Assembly (NCBI RefSeq): GCF_003550175.1
Contig: NZ_QXDF01000001.1
Coordinates: 396,501 to 460,500 of the forward strand
Direction of reading: 5' to 3'
Origin: Dichotomicrobium thermohalophilum
Lineage (GTDB): Bacteria; Pseudomonadota; Alphaproteobacteria; Rhizobiales; Rhodomicrobiaceae
Length of the DNA stretch: 64,000 nt
Shown here: in pieces, positions 8,304 through 17,834 of the stretch
How positions within the stretch are numbered: the first letter of the stretch is position 1
How the letters are laid out: every line of letters starts with the position of its first letter
Notes under the pieces: generated by a model
Told to the model about the DNA's origin: nothing
Database searches by the model: none
Seen by the model: only the letters and a program-made list of their open reading frames with translations
Program-made: the position numbers and the translations under genes

Positions 8304-9472
8304 CTGTAGAGCCAGTCGTTGCGGCGCAGCAACTCGTGCGGCCTTTGCATCGTCAGAACCTGATTTCGGCTCCAGCGCATGACCCCGCTCATGTGATAGA
8401 TGCGGCCCATCCGGCGCGAGCGTGCCTGTACGCGCGCGGCCCGCGGCCGGCGCTGTCGCGCATAGGCGGCGAAGGCGGCTTCCGTCTGGCCTTTCGCGAA
8501 GGCGAGTGATCGGGCCAGGGCCGCGGCATCCTCGATCGCCAGCACGCCGCCCGAGGCGAGGAAGGGCAGAACCGGGTGCGCGGCGTCGCCGAGCAGCGCG
8601 ATACGACCGGCCGACCATTGGCCCGGCGGCGGCATGTCGTAGAGCGCCCAGCGCCGCCAGCCCGTCTGCCCCGCGAGAAATCCGGTTATGTTTTCAGGCC
8701 AGCCATCAAGATGGGGCAGAAATTCCTCCGCCGCCCCCGGCACGTTCCAGCCCTCGGGTGCGTCGCGGTCCTCAACGATCACGACGATATTGACCTCCGC
8801 GCCGCCGCGGACCGGGTAATGGACCATGTGGGCGCCGGGTGAAAGCCACAGGCCGATGGCATTCTGCTGCATCGGCGCGGCCGCCTCGTCCAGCGGGACC
8901 GTGAGCCGCCAGGCGCTCTTGCCGGAATGGACAGGCTCGCCCGCCGCGCCAATCTGGCTCCGAACAATCGAGCGGATACCGTCCGCGCCGATCAGTGCGC
9001 CGCCGGCCACCGTGTCGCCCGCGTCGCTCGTGACCTGCACGCGCTGCCCCTCCTCTGCGCAGGAGGCGACCCGGAACGGCTGCGTGATGGCTACGTTGTC
9101 GGTCGCCCGCACCGCATCCAGCAGAACCCTCTGCAAGTCCGCCCGGTGCACGACCCAATACGGTGCGCCGTAACGCATCTCGGCCAACGGTCCCAGCGGC
9201 ACGGTTGTAAGGCACTGTCCGGCGCGCGCGTCGACCAGATGCACGCCCTCCGGCGTAACGGCGCAGGGCGCCAGCGCATCGGCCACACCCAGCGCGCGCA
9301 GTACATGGACGCCGTTCGGCCCGAGCTGAATGCCTGCGCCGGCCTCGGAAAACGCCGCCGCCTGCTCCAGCACCTGGACCGGCGTTCCCGACTGGGCCAG
9401 CGCGAGTGCGGCGCTCAGGCCGCCGATGCCGCCGCCAGCAATCAGGATACGCCGCTTGTCATCGCTCAGCAT
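8282..9472 (-). CDS. FAD-dependent monooxygenase (salicylate hydroxylase-like)
   Basis: The 396-residue protein has the class A flavoprotein hydroxylase motifs in order: GxGxxG dinucleotide fold (ILIAGGGIGGLSAALAL, residues 9-25), the DG motif (GALIGADGIRSIVRSQ) and the FAD-ribityl motif GDAAHPVLPFLASGG. It should hydroxylate an aromatic ring using NAD(P)H and O2. The nearest family in memory is 3-hydroxybenzoate/salicylate hydroxylase, but the substrate cannot be read from the sequence. The upstream zinc-finger gene ends seven bases before this start, so the two are probably cotranscribed. The 3' end overlaps the converging lipoprotein gene by 22 bp. Confidence 0.85.
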   Translation of the reverse strand: MLSDDKRRILIAGGGIGGLSAALALAQSGTPVQVLEQAAAFSEAGAGIQLGPNGVHVLRALGVADALAPCAVTPEGVHLVDARAGQCLTTVPLGPLAEMRYGAPYWVVHRADLQRVLLDAVRATDNVAITQPFRVASCAEEGQRVQVTSDAGDTVAGGALIGADGIRSIVRSQIGAAGEPVHSGKSAWRLTVPLDEAAAPMQQNAIGLWLSPGAHMVHYPVRGGAEVNIVVIVEDRDAPEGWNVPGAAEEFLPHLDGWPENITGFLAGQTGWRRWALYDMPPPGQWSAGRIALLGDAAHPVLPFLASGGVLAIEDAAALARSLAFAKGQTEAAFAAYARQRRPRAARVQARSRRMGRIYHMSGVMRWSRNQVLTMQRPHELLRRNDWLYSYRADEA

Positions 9473-9478
9473 CGGAGA

Positions 9479-9727
9479 TCAGCGGTCGTCCGACTCGTCG
9501 GTGTAGGCGCAGTAGGGCGGATCGGTCTGATCCTTCGCAAGGTTGGGATCATAGATGTAGAGCGTCGAACAGTAAGGGCAGACGATCTGCTGGCGCTCGC
9601 CCATGTCGAGATAGATGTGCGGATGGTCCTGGGGCGGGCGCGCGCCGATGCACTCGAACTCCTTCACGCCGATGTGGATCTTCTCCACCCCGATGTCGTT
9701 GCAGAACCGGGGAGTCCGTGTTGCCAT
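9479..9727 (-). CDS. Zinc-finger domain protein (CHCC / NDUFS6-like)
   Basis: The 82-residue protein has the pattern of the zf-CHCC family: an N-terminal FCND segment, KEFECIGA, then H-rich HPHIYLDMG and the metal-binding IVCPYCSTLY. In alphaproteobacteria and mitochondria this fold is a zinc-binding accessory protein of respiratory complex I (NDUFS6). A structural zinc role is supported by the ligands; association with complex I is inferred from the family. The ATG at 9727 has GGAGG with six-base spacing; a TTG 12 bases upstream is less likely. It precedes the flavin monooxygenase gene by only six bases. Confidence 0.83.
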   Translation of the reverse strand: MATRTPRFCNDIGVEKIHIGVKEFECIGARPPQDHPHIYLDMGERQQIVCPYCSTLYIYDPNLAKDQTDPPYCAYTDESDDR

Positions 9728-9855
9728 GATCGCCTCCAAAACCCGTCGCCTCCGGTGTTTTCCTTCCCGCGCGGCCGCGCATTTGCGGTTTGCGCAATCG
9801 CCCCGGTGGTGATAGGCGAAAGCCGCGGCGCGGACAACAGCGAACCCGGTAGCTG

Positions 9856-10620
9856 ATGCAGATGCAGTTTTTTGATTCCGATGGCGTTCAGATCGCTTAC
9901 CGCGATGAGGGCGCGGGCGAGCCAGTCCTGCTAATTCACGGCTTCGCCTCCAACAGCAAGGTCAACTGGGTCGATCCGGGCTGGATGCAGACCCTGACCG
10001 ACGCGGGCTACCGCGCCATCGCGATCGACAATCGCGGCCACGGCGAGAGCGAGAAGCTCTACGACGAAGCTGCCTACGGCGCGCCGCTCATGGCCGAGGA
10101 TGCGCGGCGGCTGCTCGATCATCTCGGCATCGCGAAGGCGCATGTGTTGGGCTACTCGATGGGGGCGCGGATCGGCTCGTTCCTGGCGATCAACCACCCC
10201 GATCGCGTCAAGAGCCTCGTCATCTCCGGCATGGGCATCAACCTCGTGCGCGGAGTGGGCGGCGCAAAGCCGATTGCGGCGGCGCTGGAGGCGGACAGCC
10301 CAGACGAGGTCAAGGACGACGCGGCGCGCAGCTTCCGGCTGTTCGCCGATCAGACGGGAAGCGACCGGCACGCGCTTGCCGCCTGCATCCGCTCATCGCG
10401 CGAGCCGATCACGGCCGAGGCGCTGGCCGGCGTGAGCGTGCCGATCCTGATCGCGGTGGGAACAGACGATGTCGTGGCCGGCTCCGCCAGCGAACTGGCG
10501 GCGCTATTGCCGGGCGCGCAGGTGCTCGACATTCCGAAGCGGGATCACATGCGCGCGGTAGGTGACCCGGTCCACAAGAAGGGCGTGCTCGAATTCCTGG
10601 CTGAACAACGCCGCGCGTAG
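9856..10620 (+). CDS. Alpha/beta hydrolase
   Basis: The 254-residue protein has the hydrolase fold landmarks: oxyanion-hole HGFAS (about 33-37), DNRGHGES, nucleophile elbow GYSMG, acid Asp in VGTDDVV and catalytic His in KRDHMRAV. The catalytic triad is complete. It resembles the haloperoxidase/esterase group common in alphaproteobacteria; the substrate is not evident. It is transcribed away from the zinc-finger gene and converges on the exoD-like gene with only five bases between the two stop codons. Confidence 0.85.
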   Translation: MQMQFFDSDGVQIAYRDEGAGEPVLLIHGFASNSKVNWVDPGWMQTLTDAGYRAIAIDNRGHGESEKLYDEAAYGAPLMAEDARRLLDHLGIAKAHVLGYSMGARIGSFLAINHPDRVKSLVISGMGINLVRGVGGAKPIAAALEADSPDEVKDDAARSFRLFADQTGSDRHALAACIRSSREPITAEALAGVSVPILIAVGTDDVVAGSASELAALLPGAQVLDIPKRDHMRAVGDPVHKKGVLEFLAEQRRA

Positions 10621-10625
10621 CTGAC

Positions 10626-11231
10626 TTACCAAAACCAGAAGGCGCTCAGGACCGAGATAATGGTCACGGCATAGCCCGCGCCGAGCACGTAGCCGTCGCG
10701 GATCGTTAGCCCCACGCTCAGAATCGTGAGGGCCAACGCCGGCAGGGTGACGCCCCACGGCACCAGCGCCAGCGGATACATCAGCAACGCGAGCAGGATG
10801 CAGACAAGCGGGATGAGGAGATAGAGCGGATATTCGCTCATGAACAGCAGGCGCGGGCGCGTCCAGCGATCCATTGCGTCGAGATAGGGGCGCATGGTCT
10901 CGACGGCCTGTTCGAGCTGCCCCCGGCTCAACGAGACATTGCGAAGGCGCGCGGGCAGCCAGGGGTGGCTCCGCCCGACGATCATCTGCGCGGCGATCAG
11001 GATGATGAGCGTCGCGGTGAGTATGGAAATTCCCGGGATTGCGCCGATAATGGGCGTCAACGCCACAATCGAAGGCACGAGCAGTAACGGGCCGTAAGCC
11101 TGCTGGCGGAAGGTCGCCACGGCCTCGCCAAAAGAGACTTCATCGCCCTCGGCATTGGCGAGCACGTCGTCGAAAAGCCCGGCGAGCGAATAGTCCTGCT
11201 GGTCGTCGGTGGCGCTTTCGTCTGAGGTCAC
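10626..11231 (-). CDS. exoD: ExoD-family integral membrane protein
   Basis: The 201-residue protein has a short soluble N-terminus, then the conserved ExoD core FGEAVATFRQQAYGPLLLVPSI with several hydrophobic segments (about 46-68, 70-88, 135-160, 163-200). ExoD was described in rhizobia as affecting exopolysaccharide synthesis and alkaline tolerance; the biochemical role is not known. The start is GTG at 11231, with AAGAGA about six bases upstream. It lies 83 bp downstream of the PBP1A gene on the same strand. Confidence 0.85.
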   Translation of the reverse strand: MTSDESATDDQQDYSLAGLFDDVLANAEGDEVSFGEAVATFRQQAYGPLLLVPSIVALTPIIGAIPGISILTATLIILIAAQMIVGRSHPWLPARLRNVSLSRGQLEQAVETMRPYLDAMDRWTRPRLLFMSEYPLYLLIPLVCILLALLMYPLALVPWGVTLPALALTILSVGLTIRDGYVLGAGYAVTIISVLSAFWFW

Positions 11232-11314
11232 GACTATCTCTTTGGCCGTGCGAGGTCGAGGACAAGAGGGTGGGGTGTATTCGGAGAACGATCAACCGCG
11301 CGCCAGGTTCGTTC

Positions 11315-13435
11315 CTAGTCGTTAAAGAAGGCGTCCCTTGCCCAGGTGTCAGGCTCGAATCCGCGATCGGGCCGTTGTCGCTCCTGCGTTTCGCGGGTCG
11401 AGGGGATGCCGAGCGAGGTGTCAGCGCGGGTCTGGCCGGTTCCGAAGAGCTGGTCCCAGAAGGAGCGGGGCTCGCGGCGTTCCTCCTCGAACCGGGCCTC
11501 ACCCCAGGTGCCGCCGGGCAGCGCGGCGGGCGGCTTCGTGCGGTGTGCGGCATCCATGAGCTTGCGCCAGATCGTGGCCGGCAGCGAGCCGCCGGTGATC
11601 CGCTTCATCGGGCTGAAATCGTCGTTGCCGAGCCAGACTCCGGTGGTGAAATGGGCCGTGTAGCCGATGAACCAGGCGTCGCGATACTGCTGCCCAGTGC
11701 CTGTCTTGCCGGCGGCCGGATGCGGCGGCAGCGCGGCCTGCTGGCCCGTGCCCGCCTGGATCGTGGCGCTGAGCATGTCATTCATCGCGGCGACATGTTC
11801 CCGGCTGATCACCCGTCGGCTGTCGCCGGCCTTATGCTGCAGAAGCACGCGCCCTTCGGAATCGGTAATCGACTCTATGACATAGGGGACCGCGCGGAAG
11901 CCGCCATTGCTGAAGGGCACATAGGCGCCGGTCAGCTCCAGTAGCGAGACCTCCGAGGTTCCCAGAGCCAGGGACGGCTCCGGCGTCAGCGATGACTGAA
12001 TGCCGAGACGGCGAGCGACCTCGATGACCTTCTCGCGCCCGGCCCATTCAGATACGCGGACGGCGACCGTGTTCATTGACCGCGCCAGTGCCTTTCGCAG
12101 CGTCACATCGCCGTAATAGCGCGAGTTGTAGTTCTTCGGCTCCCAGCCTTCGACCTCAAGCGGGCCATCATGGACCAGGCTCTCGGGGGTCAGACCTTTT
12201 TCCAGGCCGGCCAGAAACACGAACGGCTTGAAGGTCGAGCCGGGCTGACGCTTTGCAGCGACCGCGCGGTTGAACTGACTTTCCTTGTAGTCGCGCCCTC
12301 CGACCAGCGCCTTGACGGCCCCGTCCGTGTCGAGGATCACGGCGGCCGCCTGGCCCGCGTCGTATTGGTCACCCTCTTCGGCCATCGTTTCGGCCAAGAG
12401 GTTCTGGGCCGCGCCCTGTAGCCGGTAGTCGATGGTGGTCTGGACCACGAGATCGGCCTGGAGTGTCTGGCGGAAGTCGGCGACCTGCTTCACCACCCAG
12501 TCGATAACATAGCCGTAGCTTTCCGAGGGCAGGAAGGCGCGCAGCTTCGGCGGGTTGCGCAGTGCCTCATCATATTGCTCGCGCGTTATGGCATCGGTCT
12601 CAAGCATCAGGCTCAGGACAAGCTGTCCACGCTGGCGCGCACGGCGCAGGCTGCGTGTCGGAGCGAAGTAGGACGGCGCGCGGATCAGCCCGGCGAGGAT
12701 CGCGCTCTCATACAACCCCACTTCCGAGACGGTCTTGCCGAAGTAGTGCTGCGCCGCGGCTTCGACGCCGTAGTTGCCCGCGCCGAAATAGATGCGGTTC
12801 AGATAAAGCTCGAGAATCTGCTCCTTCTCCAGCCGGTATTCCAGCCAGAGGGCGAGCAGTACCTCCTCGATCTTGCGCCAATAGGTGCGCTCCGGCTCCA
12901 GGAACAGCACCTTTGCAAGCTGCTGGGTGATCGTGCTGCCGCCCTGCACGATTCGGCCGGCGCGGCGGTTGGCGATCATTGCGCGGACGATGCCGATGGG
13001 GTCGAAACCGAAATGCCAGTAAAAGCGCCTGTCCTCCGTTGCGATGACGGCGTCCACCAGATGTTCGGGCATTTGCTCATACGGCACGTGCGTGCGCCTG
13101 AGACCCTTTTCGGTGATAACCTCGCCGCCTTCGGACAGGATCGTGAGCTTGGCCGGGTTCTGGCTCAGACCAGCCTTGAGCGGATCCGTGGCTAAGTAGG
13201 AGTAGACCGTGACGGCGCCGGCGACGATCAGCACCAGGACGGCTGCGGTGATCGTGCCTGAAATCAGCAGGAACCGCGTAAGTCGCCACGAGAGTGAGCG
13301 GCGCGGCTTCTGCTTTGGCGGGTCCGGCTCGAACCGGAACACGTTCTCACCGCGCGCGTGGGCGCGTTCGTCCTGCTGTTCGGACAGGCGCGCCAAGGTC
13401 CGGCGCCAGCGCCTGAATTTGTCCATAATGGCCAT
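11315..13435 (-). CDS. mrcA: Class A penicillin-binding protein 1A
   Basis: About 706 residues. A cytoplasmic Arg-rich N-terminus and one transmembrane segment (about 55-78) are followed by the GT51 glycosyltransferase domain, with catalytic Glu134 in ATEDRRFYWH and the GGSTITQQLAK motif, and then the transpeptidase domain with Ser400 of STFK, SMN and KTGTG motifs. It polymerises and crosslinks murein in the periplasm. The C-terminus carries an acidic/basic disordered tail of about 60 residues. I took the ATG at 13435; ATG 13426 and a longer frame to 13513 are possible, and none has a strong ribosome site. Confidence 0.93.
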   Translation of the reverse strand: MAIMDKFRRWRRTLARLSEQQDERAHARGENVFRFEPDPPKQKPRRSLSWRLTRFLLISGTITAAVLVLIVAGAVTVYSYLATDPLKAGLSQNPAKLTILSEGGEVITEKGLRRTHVPYEQMPEHLVDAVIATEDRRFYWHFGFDPIGIVRAMIANRRAGRIVQGGSTITQQLAKVLFLEPERTYWRKIEEVLLALWLEYRLEKEQILELYLNRIYFGAGNYGVEAAAQHYFGKTVSEVGLYESAILAGLIRAPSYFAPTRSLRRARQRGQLVLSLMLETDAITREQYDEALRNPPKLRAFLPSESYGYVIDWVVKQVADFRQTLQADLVVQTTIDYRLQGAAQNLLAETMAEEGDQYDAGQAAAVILDTDGAVKALVGGRDYKESQFNRAVAAKRQPGSTFKPFVFLAGLEKGLTPESLVHDGPLEVEGWEPKNYNSRYYGDVTLRKALARSMNTVAVRVSEWAGREKVIEVARRLGIQSSLTPEPSLALGTSEVSLLELTGAYVPFSNGGFRAVPYVIESITDSEGRVLLQHKAGDSRRVISREHVAAMNDMLSATIQAGTGQQAALPPHPAAGKTGTGQQYRDAWFIGYTAHFTTGVWLGNDDFSPMKRITGGSLPATIWRKLMDAAHRTKPPAALPGGTWGEARFEEERREPRSFWDQLFGTGQTRADTSLGIPSTRETQERQRPDRGFEPDTWARDAFFND

Positions 13436-13574
13436 CGGTGTCGGAAAGTCTTTATTACCGAGCCTGCGCGGTGCCCCGCCGATGGGAGATGATACCGCGG
13501 TAGAGTTTACCAAACATGTGTAGTGTCCCAGTTTGGCGGAAGCACGACAAACCGCGTTAATAAGGCCGCGATCA

Positions 13575-14336
13575 TCATTTCTTGAGCTTGTAGCCGGTCT
13601 CGAAGATGCGCCAGACGAGCGTGAGTCCCGCTGAGAGGAACACGAAGATCATCACCAAGCTCACCCAGACGCTGACATCCGCCACTTCATAGAAGCTCCA
13701 CCGAAAGCCGCTGATGAGGTAAACCACCGGGTTGAACAGCGTCACGGTCTGCCAGAACGGTGGTAGCATATCGACCGAGTAGAACGTGCCGCCGAGAAAC
13801 GCGAGCGGCGTCATGACCAGAAGCGGCACAATCTGAAGCTGCTCAAAGCCGTCGGCCCATATGCCGATGATGAAGCCGAGCAGGCTGAAGGTAATGGCCG
13901 TGAGCACCATGAACAGCAGCATCATCAGGGGATGCTCGATTCGCAGATCCACGAAGAAGCTCGCGGTCGCCAGAATAATGAGGCCGAGCATCAACGACTT
14001 GGTCGCGGCCGCCCCGACATAGCCTAGGACGATCTCCACGGCCGAGATTGGCGCGGAGAGAAGCTCGTAGATCGTCCCGGTGAATTTCGGGAAATAGATG
14101 CCGAACGAGGCGTTTGCCACGCTTTGCGTAAGCAGCGTCAGCATCATCAGACCGGGCACGATGAACGAGCCGTAGTCCACCCCGCCGATCTGCTCGATAC
14201 GCGAGCCGATCGCCGAGCCGAAAACAATGAAGTAAAGCGCGGTGGTGATCACCGGCGAAACAATGCTCTGAAACAGCGTGCGGAAAGTCCGCGCCATTTC
14301 GTATCGGTAGATCGCCTTGATTGCGTGAAAATTCAT
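13575..14336 (-). CDS. ABC-2 type exporter permease
   Basis: The 253-residue protein has six hydrophobic segments and the ABC-2 signature region: [22 protein letters not shown] at the start, then [11 protein letters not shown] and a C-terminal [20 protein letters not shown]. It resembles YadH/NodJ-type permeases. Its ATG overlaps the ATPase stop by four bases (ATGA), so the two are translationally coupled and form a half-transporter pair. The exported substrate is unknown; related pairs export lipids, polysaccharides or drugs. Confidence 0.88.
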   Translation of the reverse strand: MNFHAIKAIYRYEMARTFRTLFQSIVSPVITTALYFIVFGSAIGSRIEQIGGVDYGSFIVPGLMMLTLLTQSVANASFGIYFPKFTGTIYELLSAPISAVEIVLGYVGAAATKSLMLGLIILATASFFVDLRIEHPLMMLLFMVLTAITFSLLGFIIGIWADGFEQLQIVPLLVMTPLAFLGGTFYSVDMLPPFWQTVTLFNPVVYLISGFRWSFYEVADVSVWVSLVMIFVFLSAGLTLVWRIFETGYKLKK

Positions 14337-15280
14337 GGATTTCGCTTCACCAGGTCGACGAAGATTTCTTCGAGCGAACTCTGCTTGGTGTGGATGTCGT
14401 GAAAGTGAATGCCAGCATCGCGTAACTGTTGCAGGAGTCCGGTAATGCCCGTGCGCTCCGCGTGCGTGTCATAGGTGTAGACGAGCTGCATGCCGTTGGC
14501 TTCCAGCGTCAGGCGGTCATCTTGCAGGTGCTCGGGGATCGCGCTCAGTGGCTGGTTGAGATCAAGGATGATCTGTTTCTGGCCGAGCTTTTGCATCAGC
14601 TCGTTCTTCTCTTCGATGAGGATCAGTTCGCCTTCGTTGATGACGCCCACGCGGTCGGCCATCTGCTCGGCCTCCTCGATGTAATGCGTCGTCAGCACGA
14701 TCGTGACGCCGGTGTCGCGCAGTTCGCGGACGACCTCCCACATGTCGCGACGCAGTTCGACATCAACGCCGGCGGTCGGCTCGTCGAGGAAAAGGATGCG
14801 TGGCTCGTGCGACAGCGCCTTGGCGATCAGTACACGGCGCTTCATGCCGCCTGAAAGGGTGATGAGCTTGTTGTTGCGCTTGTTCCAGAGCGAAAGGTCG
14901 CGCAGTACCCTTTCAAGATGGCCGTCGTCCCGTGGTTTGCCGAACAGACCGCGGCTGAAGCTTACGGTGCTCCAGACCGTTTCGAAGGCTTCGGTGGTCA
15001 GTTCCTGTGGCACCAGCCCGATCAGCGCGCGGGCCTGACGGTAGTCCTTCTGGTTGTCGTAGCCGCTGACGGTTATGCTCCCCGCCGTAGGCGTCACTAT
15101 GCCGCAGATGGCGTTGATGAGCGTTGTCTTGCCCGCGCCGTTCGGGCCGAGCAGGGCGAAGATCTCGCCATCGCGTATCGTCAGATCGACGGATTTCAGT
15201 GCCTGGAAGCCGTCCGCATAGGACTTGCTCAGGCTTGAGACTTCGATTGCGTGCGGCATGGTGGCGGCTTTCGTCGGCAT
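14333..15280 (-). CDS. ABC transporter ATP-binding protein (exporter)
   Basis: The 315-residue protein has Walker [10 protein letters not shown], the signature LSGGMKRRV, Walker [13 protein letters not shown] and the switch His in [11 protein letters not shown]. The C-terminal extension of about 85 residues is typical of ATPases that pair with ABC-2 permeases (YadG type). The ATG at 15280 adds seven residues before [14 protein letters not shown]; the ATG at 15259 fits the family equally well, and neither has a clear ribosome site. It is divergent from the FnrL-type gene across about 200 bp. Confidence 0.9.
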   Translation of the reverse strand: MPTKAATMPHAIEVSSLSKSYADGFQALKSVDLTIRDGEIFALLGPNGAGKTTLINAICGIVTPTAGSITVSGYDNQKDYRQARALIGLVPQELTTEAFETVWSTVSFSRGLFGKPRDDGHLERVLRDLSLWNKRNNKLITLSGGMKRRVLIAKALSHEPRILFLDEPTAGVDVELRRDMWEVVRELRDTGVTIVLTTHYIEEAEQMADRVGVINEGELILIEEKNELMQKLGQKQIILDLNQPLSAIPEHLQDDRLTLEANGMQLVYTYDTHAERTGITGLLQQLRDAGIHFHDIHTKQSSLEEIFVDLVKRNP

Positions 15281-15482
15281 GTACGGGGCAGACGCAGCAC
15301 TGGACAGAGATGGATGCCCGGTGAGCCGTTCTTGTTCTGACCGCGTATGTCATAAAGGTTTTGTGGCACGCGGCCAAATTGAAAGCGCGTATCGGAACCG
15401 GGGTCAGCGCACCGCAAGCTTCGGTTGTTCGGCCCGCTGGAATGCCGCATAATCTCGAGCATTGCGCAAGCGGATCGGAAGC

Positions 15483-16226
15483 ATGTTCCAATCAAAAGCC
15501 CTGCCGAAGCATTGTGATGTCTGCACCATCCGCAGACGTTCGATCTGCGGCGCGCTCTCCGCGGACGAGATCGAGGCGATGAACCAGATCGCCCACCGCC
15601 GGCACTGCGAAGCTGGCGCGGTCATCATGCATGAAGGTGAAAAACAGGATTGCTTTGGCAACGTTCTCAACGGGGTGGTCAAGCTGACGAAGACCATGAC
15701 CGACGGGCGCCAGCATATCGTCGGCTTGCTGTTCCCGTCGGACTTCCTGGGCCGGGCCATGCGGGTAGAAAGCCCCTACCGCGCCGAAGCCGTGACCGAT
15801 GTCGAGCTTTGCCTGTTTCCGCGGGCGGATTTCGAGCGGATCATGCTCCGGTATCCTGATCTGCAGAGTCGGCTTCTGGCGCATACGCTTGACGAACTGG
15901 ACGCCTGTCACGACTGGACGCTGCTGCTGGGCCGCAAGAACGCCTTCGAGCGCGTGGCGAGCTTCCTGCTGATGATCGCACGTCGCGCGCAGGATCTCGG
16001 CTGCAAGGCTGACCCGAACGAAGACAGCGCCGCCTTCGTGCTGCCGCTTGGGCGCTCGGACATCGCCGACTTTCTCGGCCTGACGACCGAGAGTGTCAGC
16101 CGGCAGATCACCAAGATGAAGCGGGACGGTGTCATCAGTTTGCACGGCAACCGTGAGGTCCAGGTGCCCAGCATGGGGCAACTGCTGAAGCTCGCGGATC
16201 TCGCACCCTGCGATACACGCGCTTAG
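15483..16226 (+). CDS. fnrL: Crp/Fnr-family regulator, FnrL type with Fe-S cysteines
   Basis: The 247-residue protein has an N-terminal cysteine cluster C11-x2-C14-x7-C22 and a fourth Cys110 (DVELCLFP), the arrangement of oxygen-sensing FNR/FnrL proteins that bind a [4Fe-4S] cluster. A cNMP-like beta barrel (about 25-135), a dimer helix and an HTH with recognition helix [16 protein letters not shown] follow; the E-SVSR residues are those that read TTGAT half-sites. It should switch genes for micro-oxic life. The ATG at 15483 has GGAAG upstream; a TTG at 15462 is less likely. The last four bases overlap the converging smpB end. Confidence 0.88.
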   Translation: MFQSKALPKHCDVCTIRRRSICGALSADEIEAMNQIAHRRHCEAGAVIMHEGEKQDCFGNVLNGVVKLTKTMTDGRQHIVGLLFPSDFLGRAMRVESPYRAEAVTDVELCLFPRADFERIMLRYPDLQSRLLAHTLDELDACHDWTLLLGRKNAFERVASFLLMIARRAQDLGCKADPNEDSAAFVLPLGRSDIADFLGLTTESVSRQITKMKRDGVISLHGNREVQVPSMGQLLKLADLAPCDTRA

Positions 16227-16696
16227 CCGCGCTCGCGTAGAAGCCGCGCCTTCTGGCGCTGCCAGTCACGCTCCTTCTCCGCCTCGCGCTTGTCGTGCTT
16301 CTTGCGCCCCTTCGCCAGCGCAAGCTCGACCTTCGCGATGCCGCGCTCATTGAAATAAAGGCGCAGCGGCACGAGCGTCATGCCTTCCCGCTCGGTCGCA
16401 CCAATGAGTCGGGCGATCTCGCGCTTGTGCATCAGCAGCTTGCGGGGGCGGCGTTCCTCGTGGTTGAAGCGGTTGGCCTGCTTGTATTCCTGGATCGAGC
16501 TGTTGATCAGATACAGCTCGCCGTCTTCCGGGCTGGCGTAGGCTTCGGCGATATTCGCCTTGCCCTCGCGCAGGCTCTTCACCTCCGAGCCCTCCAGCGC
16601 GATCCCGGCCTCGAACGTTTCCAGAATGTCGTAGTTGTGGCGCGCCTTGCGGTTTTCCGCCACGACGCGGCGCGCCGGTCCGTTCTTCTTGTTCAT
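16223..16696 (-). CDS. smpB: SsrA-binding protein SmpB
   Basis: The 157-residue protein has the family landmarks: [20 protein letters not shown], the [14 protein letters not shown] loop, [18 protein letters not shown] and the basic C-terminal helix [17 protein letters not shown]. SmpB binds tmRNA and delivers it to stalled ribosomes. It sits 30 bp downstream of dapA on the same strand, a common order in Hyphomicrobiales. The tmRNA gene is not in this window. Confidence 0.97.
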   Translation of the reverse strand: MNKKNGPARRVVAENRKARHNYDILETFEAGIALEGSEVKSLREGKANIAEAYASPEDGELYLINSSIQEYKQANRFNHEERRPRKLLMHKREIARLIGATEREGMTLVPLRLYFNERGIAKVELALAKGRKKHDKREAEKERDWQRQKARLLRERG

Positions 16697-16726
16697 GGCT
16701 TGCTCTTGCGGCCGTCGCTGCCCAGT

Positions 16727-17599
16727 TTACGCGACGCCGGCCTGTTCCAGCGCGCGCTCGACCGCCCGCTTTGACTCGGCTTGCAATGTTGCCAGCGGCG
16801 CGCGCACATCCTCGCGGCAGATCCCCAGCACCTGAGCGGCGTACTTAACCGGCGCCGGATTCGATTCGATGAACAGCGCCTCATGCAGCGGCATCAGCCG
16901 ATCATGCAGCTTCAACGCGGTGGTATAATCGCCGGCCTCGCAGGCGTTCTGGAATTTTGCGCACAACTCCGGCGCGACGTTCGCCGTCACTGAGATGCAG
17001 CCGTGCCCGCCATGCGCATTGAAGCCGAGGGCCGTACCGTCCTCCCCGGAGAGCTGGATGAAGCTCTCGCCCATCGCAGCGCGCTGCTGGCTGACGCGCG
17101 CCATGTTGGCGGTCGCGTCCTTCACACCGGCGATATTCGGCAGCTCATAAAGCCGGGCCATTGTCTCCACCGACATGTCGACGACGCTGCGTCCCGGGAT
17201 ATTGTAGATGATGATCGGAATGTCCACCGCGTCGTTGATTGCCTTGAAGTGCTGGTAAAGTCCTTCCTGCGTCGGCTTGTTGTAATATGGTGTGACGCTC
17301 AGAAGTCCGTCGGCGCCTGCCTGTGCGGCATGCTGGCTGAATTCGATCGCTTCGGCCGTGTTGTTCGACCCGGCACCGGCGATCACAGGAACGCGCTTTG
17401 CCGCCTGGTCGATGCACATTTCGATAACGGCTTTGTGCTCATCATGGCTGAGCGTCGGCGACTCGCCGGTCGTGCCGACAGGGACAAGGCCATGCGTGCC
17501 CGCCTCGATCTGGCGATCAACAAGCGCGCGGAATGCCTCCTCGTCGACGCGATTATCGCGGAACGGCGTGATGAGCGCGGTATACGAGCCTCTGAACAT
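16727..17599 (-). CDS. dapA: 4-hydroxy-tetrahydrodipicolinate synthase
   Basis: The 290-residue protein has GTTGE (42-46), catalytic Tyr132 in IIYNIPGR and Schiff-base Lys160 in GVKDATAN, the standard DapA residues. It condenses pyruvate with aspartate semialdehyde, the first committed step to lysine and diaminopimelate. The ATG at 17599 is preceded by AAGGA at seven-base spacing; the open frame continues far upstream, but those residues do not fit the family. smpB follows. The second dapA-like gene at 51992 is a paralogue, and this one is the more orthodox. Confidence 0.96.
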   Translation of the reverse strand: MFRGSYTALITPFRDNRVDEEAFRALVDRQIEAGTHGLVPVGTTGESPTLSHDEHKAVIEMCIDQAAKRVPVIAGAGSNNTAEAIEFSQHAAQAGADGLLSVTPYYNKPTQEGLYQHFKAINDAVDIPIIIYNIPGRSVVDMSVETMARLYELPNIAGVKDATANMARVSQQRAAMGESFIQLSGEDGTALGFNAHGGHGCISVTANVAPELCAKFQNACEAGDYTTALKLHDRLMPLHEALFIESNPAPVKYAAQVLGICREDVRAPLATLQAESKRAVERALEQAGVA

Positions 17600-17834
17600 C
17601 GGTGATCCTTGATTGATGATGTTTAACGCGACGATAATGAGTTGACAGGGGCGGGGCAACACTGCTGCTTGCCGGATGGCACGGCCATGATTATGCCGGA
17701 TTCCTGCCGCTTCGCTCTCGATTGCGGCTGGGTCGCCGGGGCGCATGATCCGGCGCGATCTGAGTGAGCCCCTGTGGGCAGGAGAGGGCGCGGGTTGCGT
17801 ATACGCCAGGCAAGACAGGCGATCATCTGAACGG

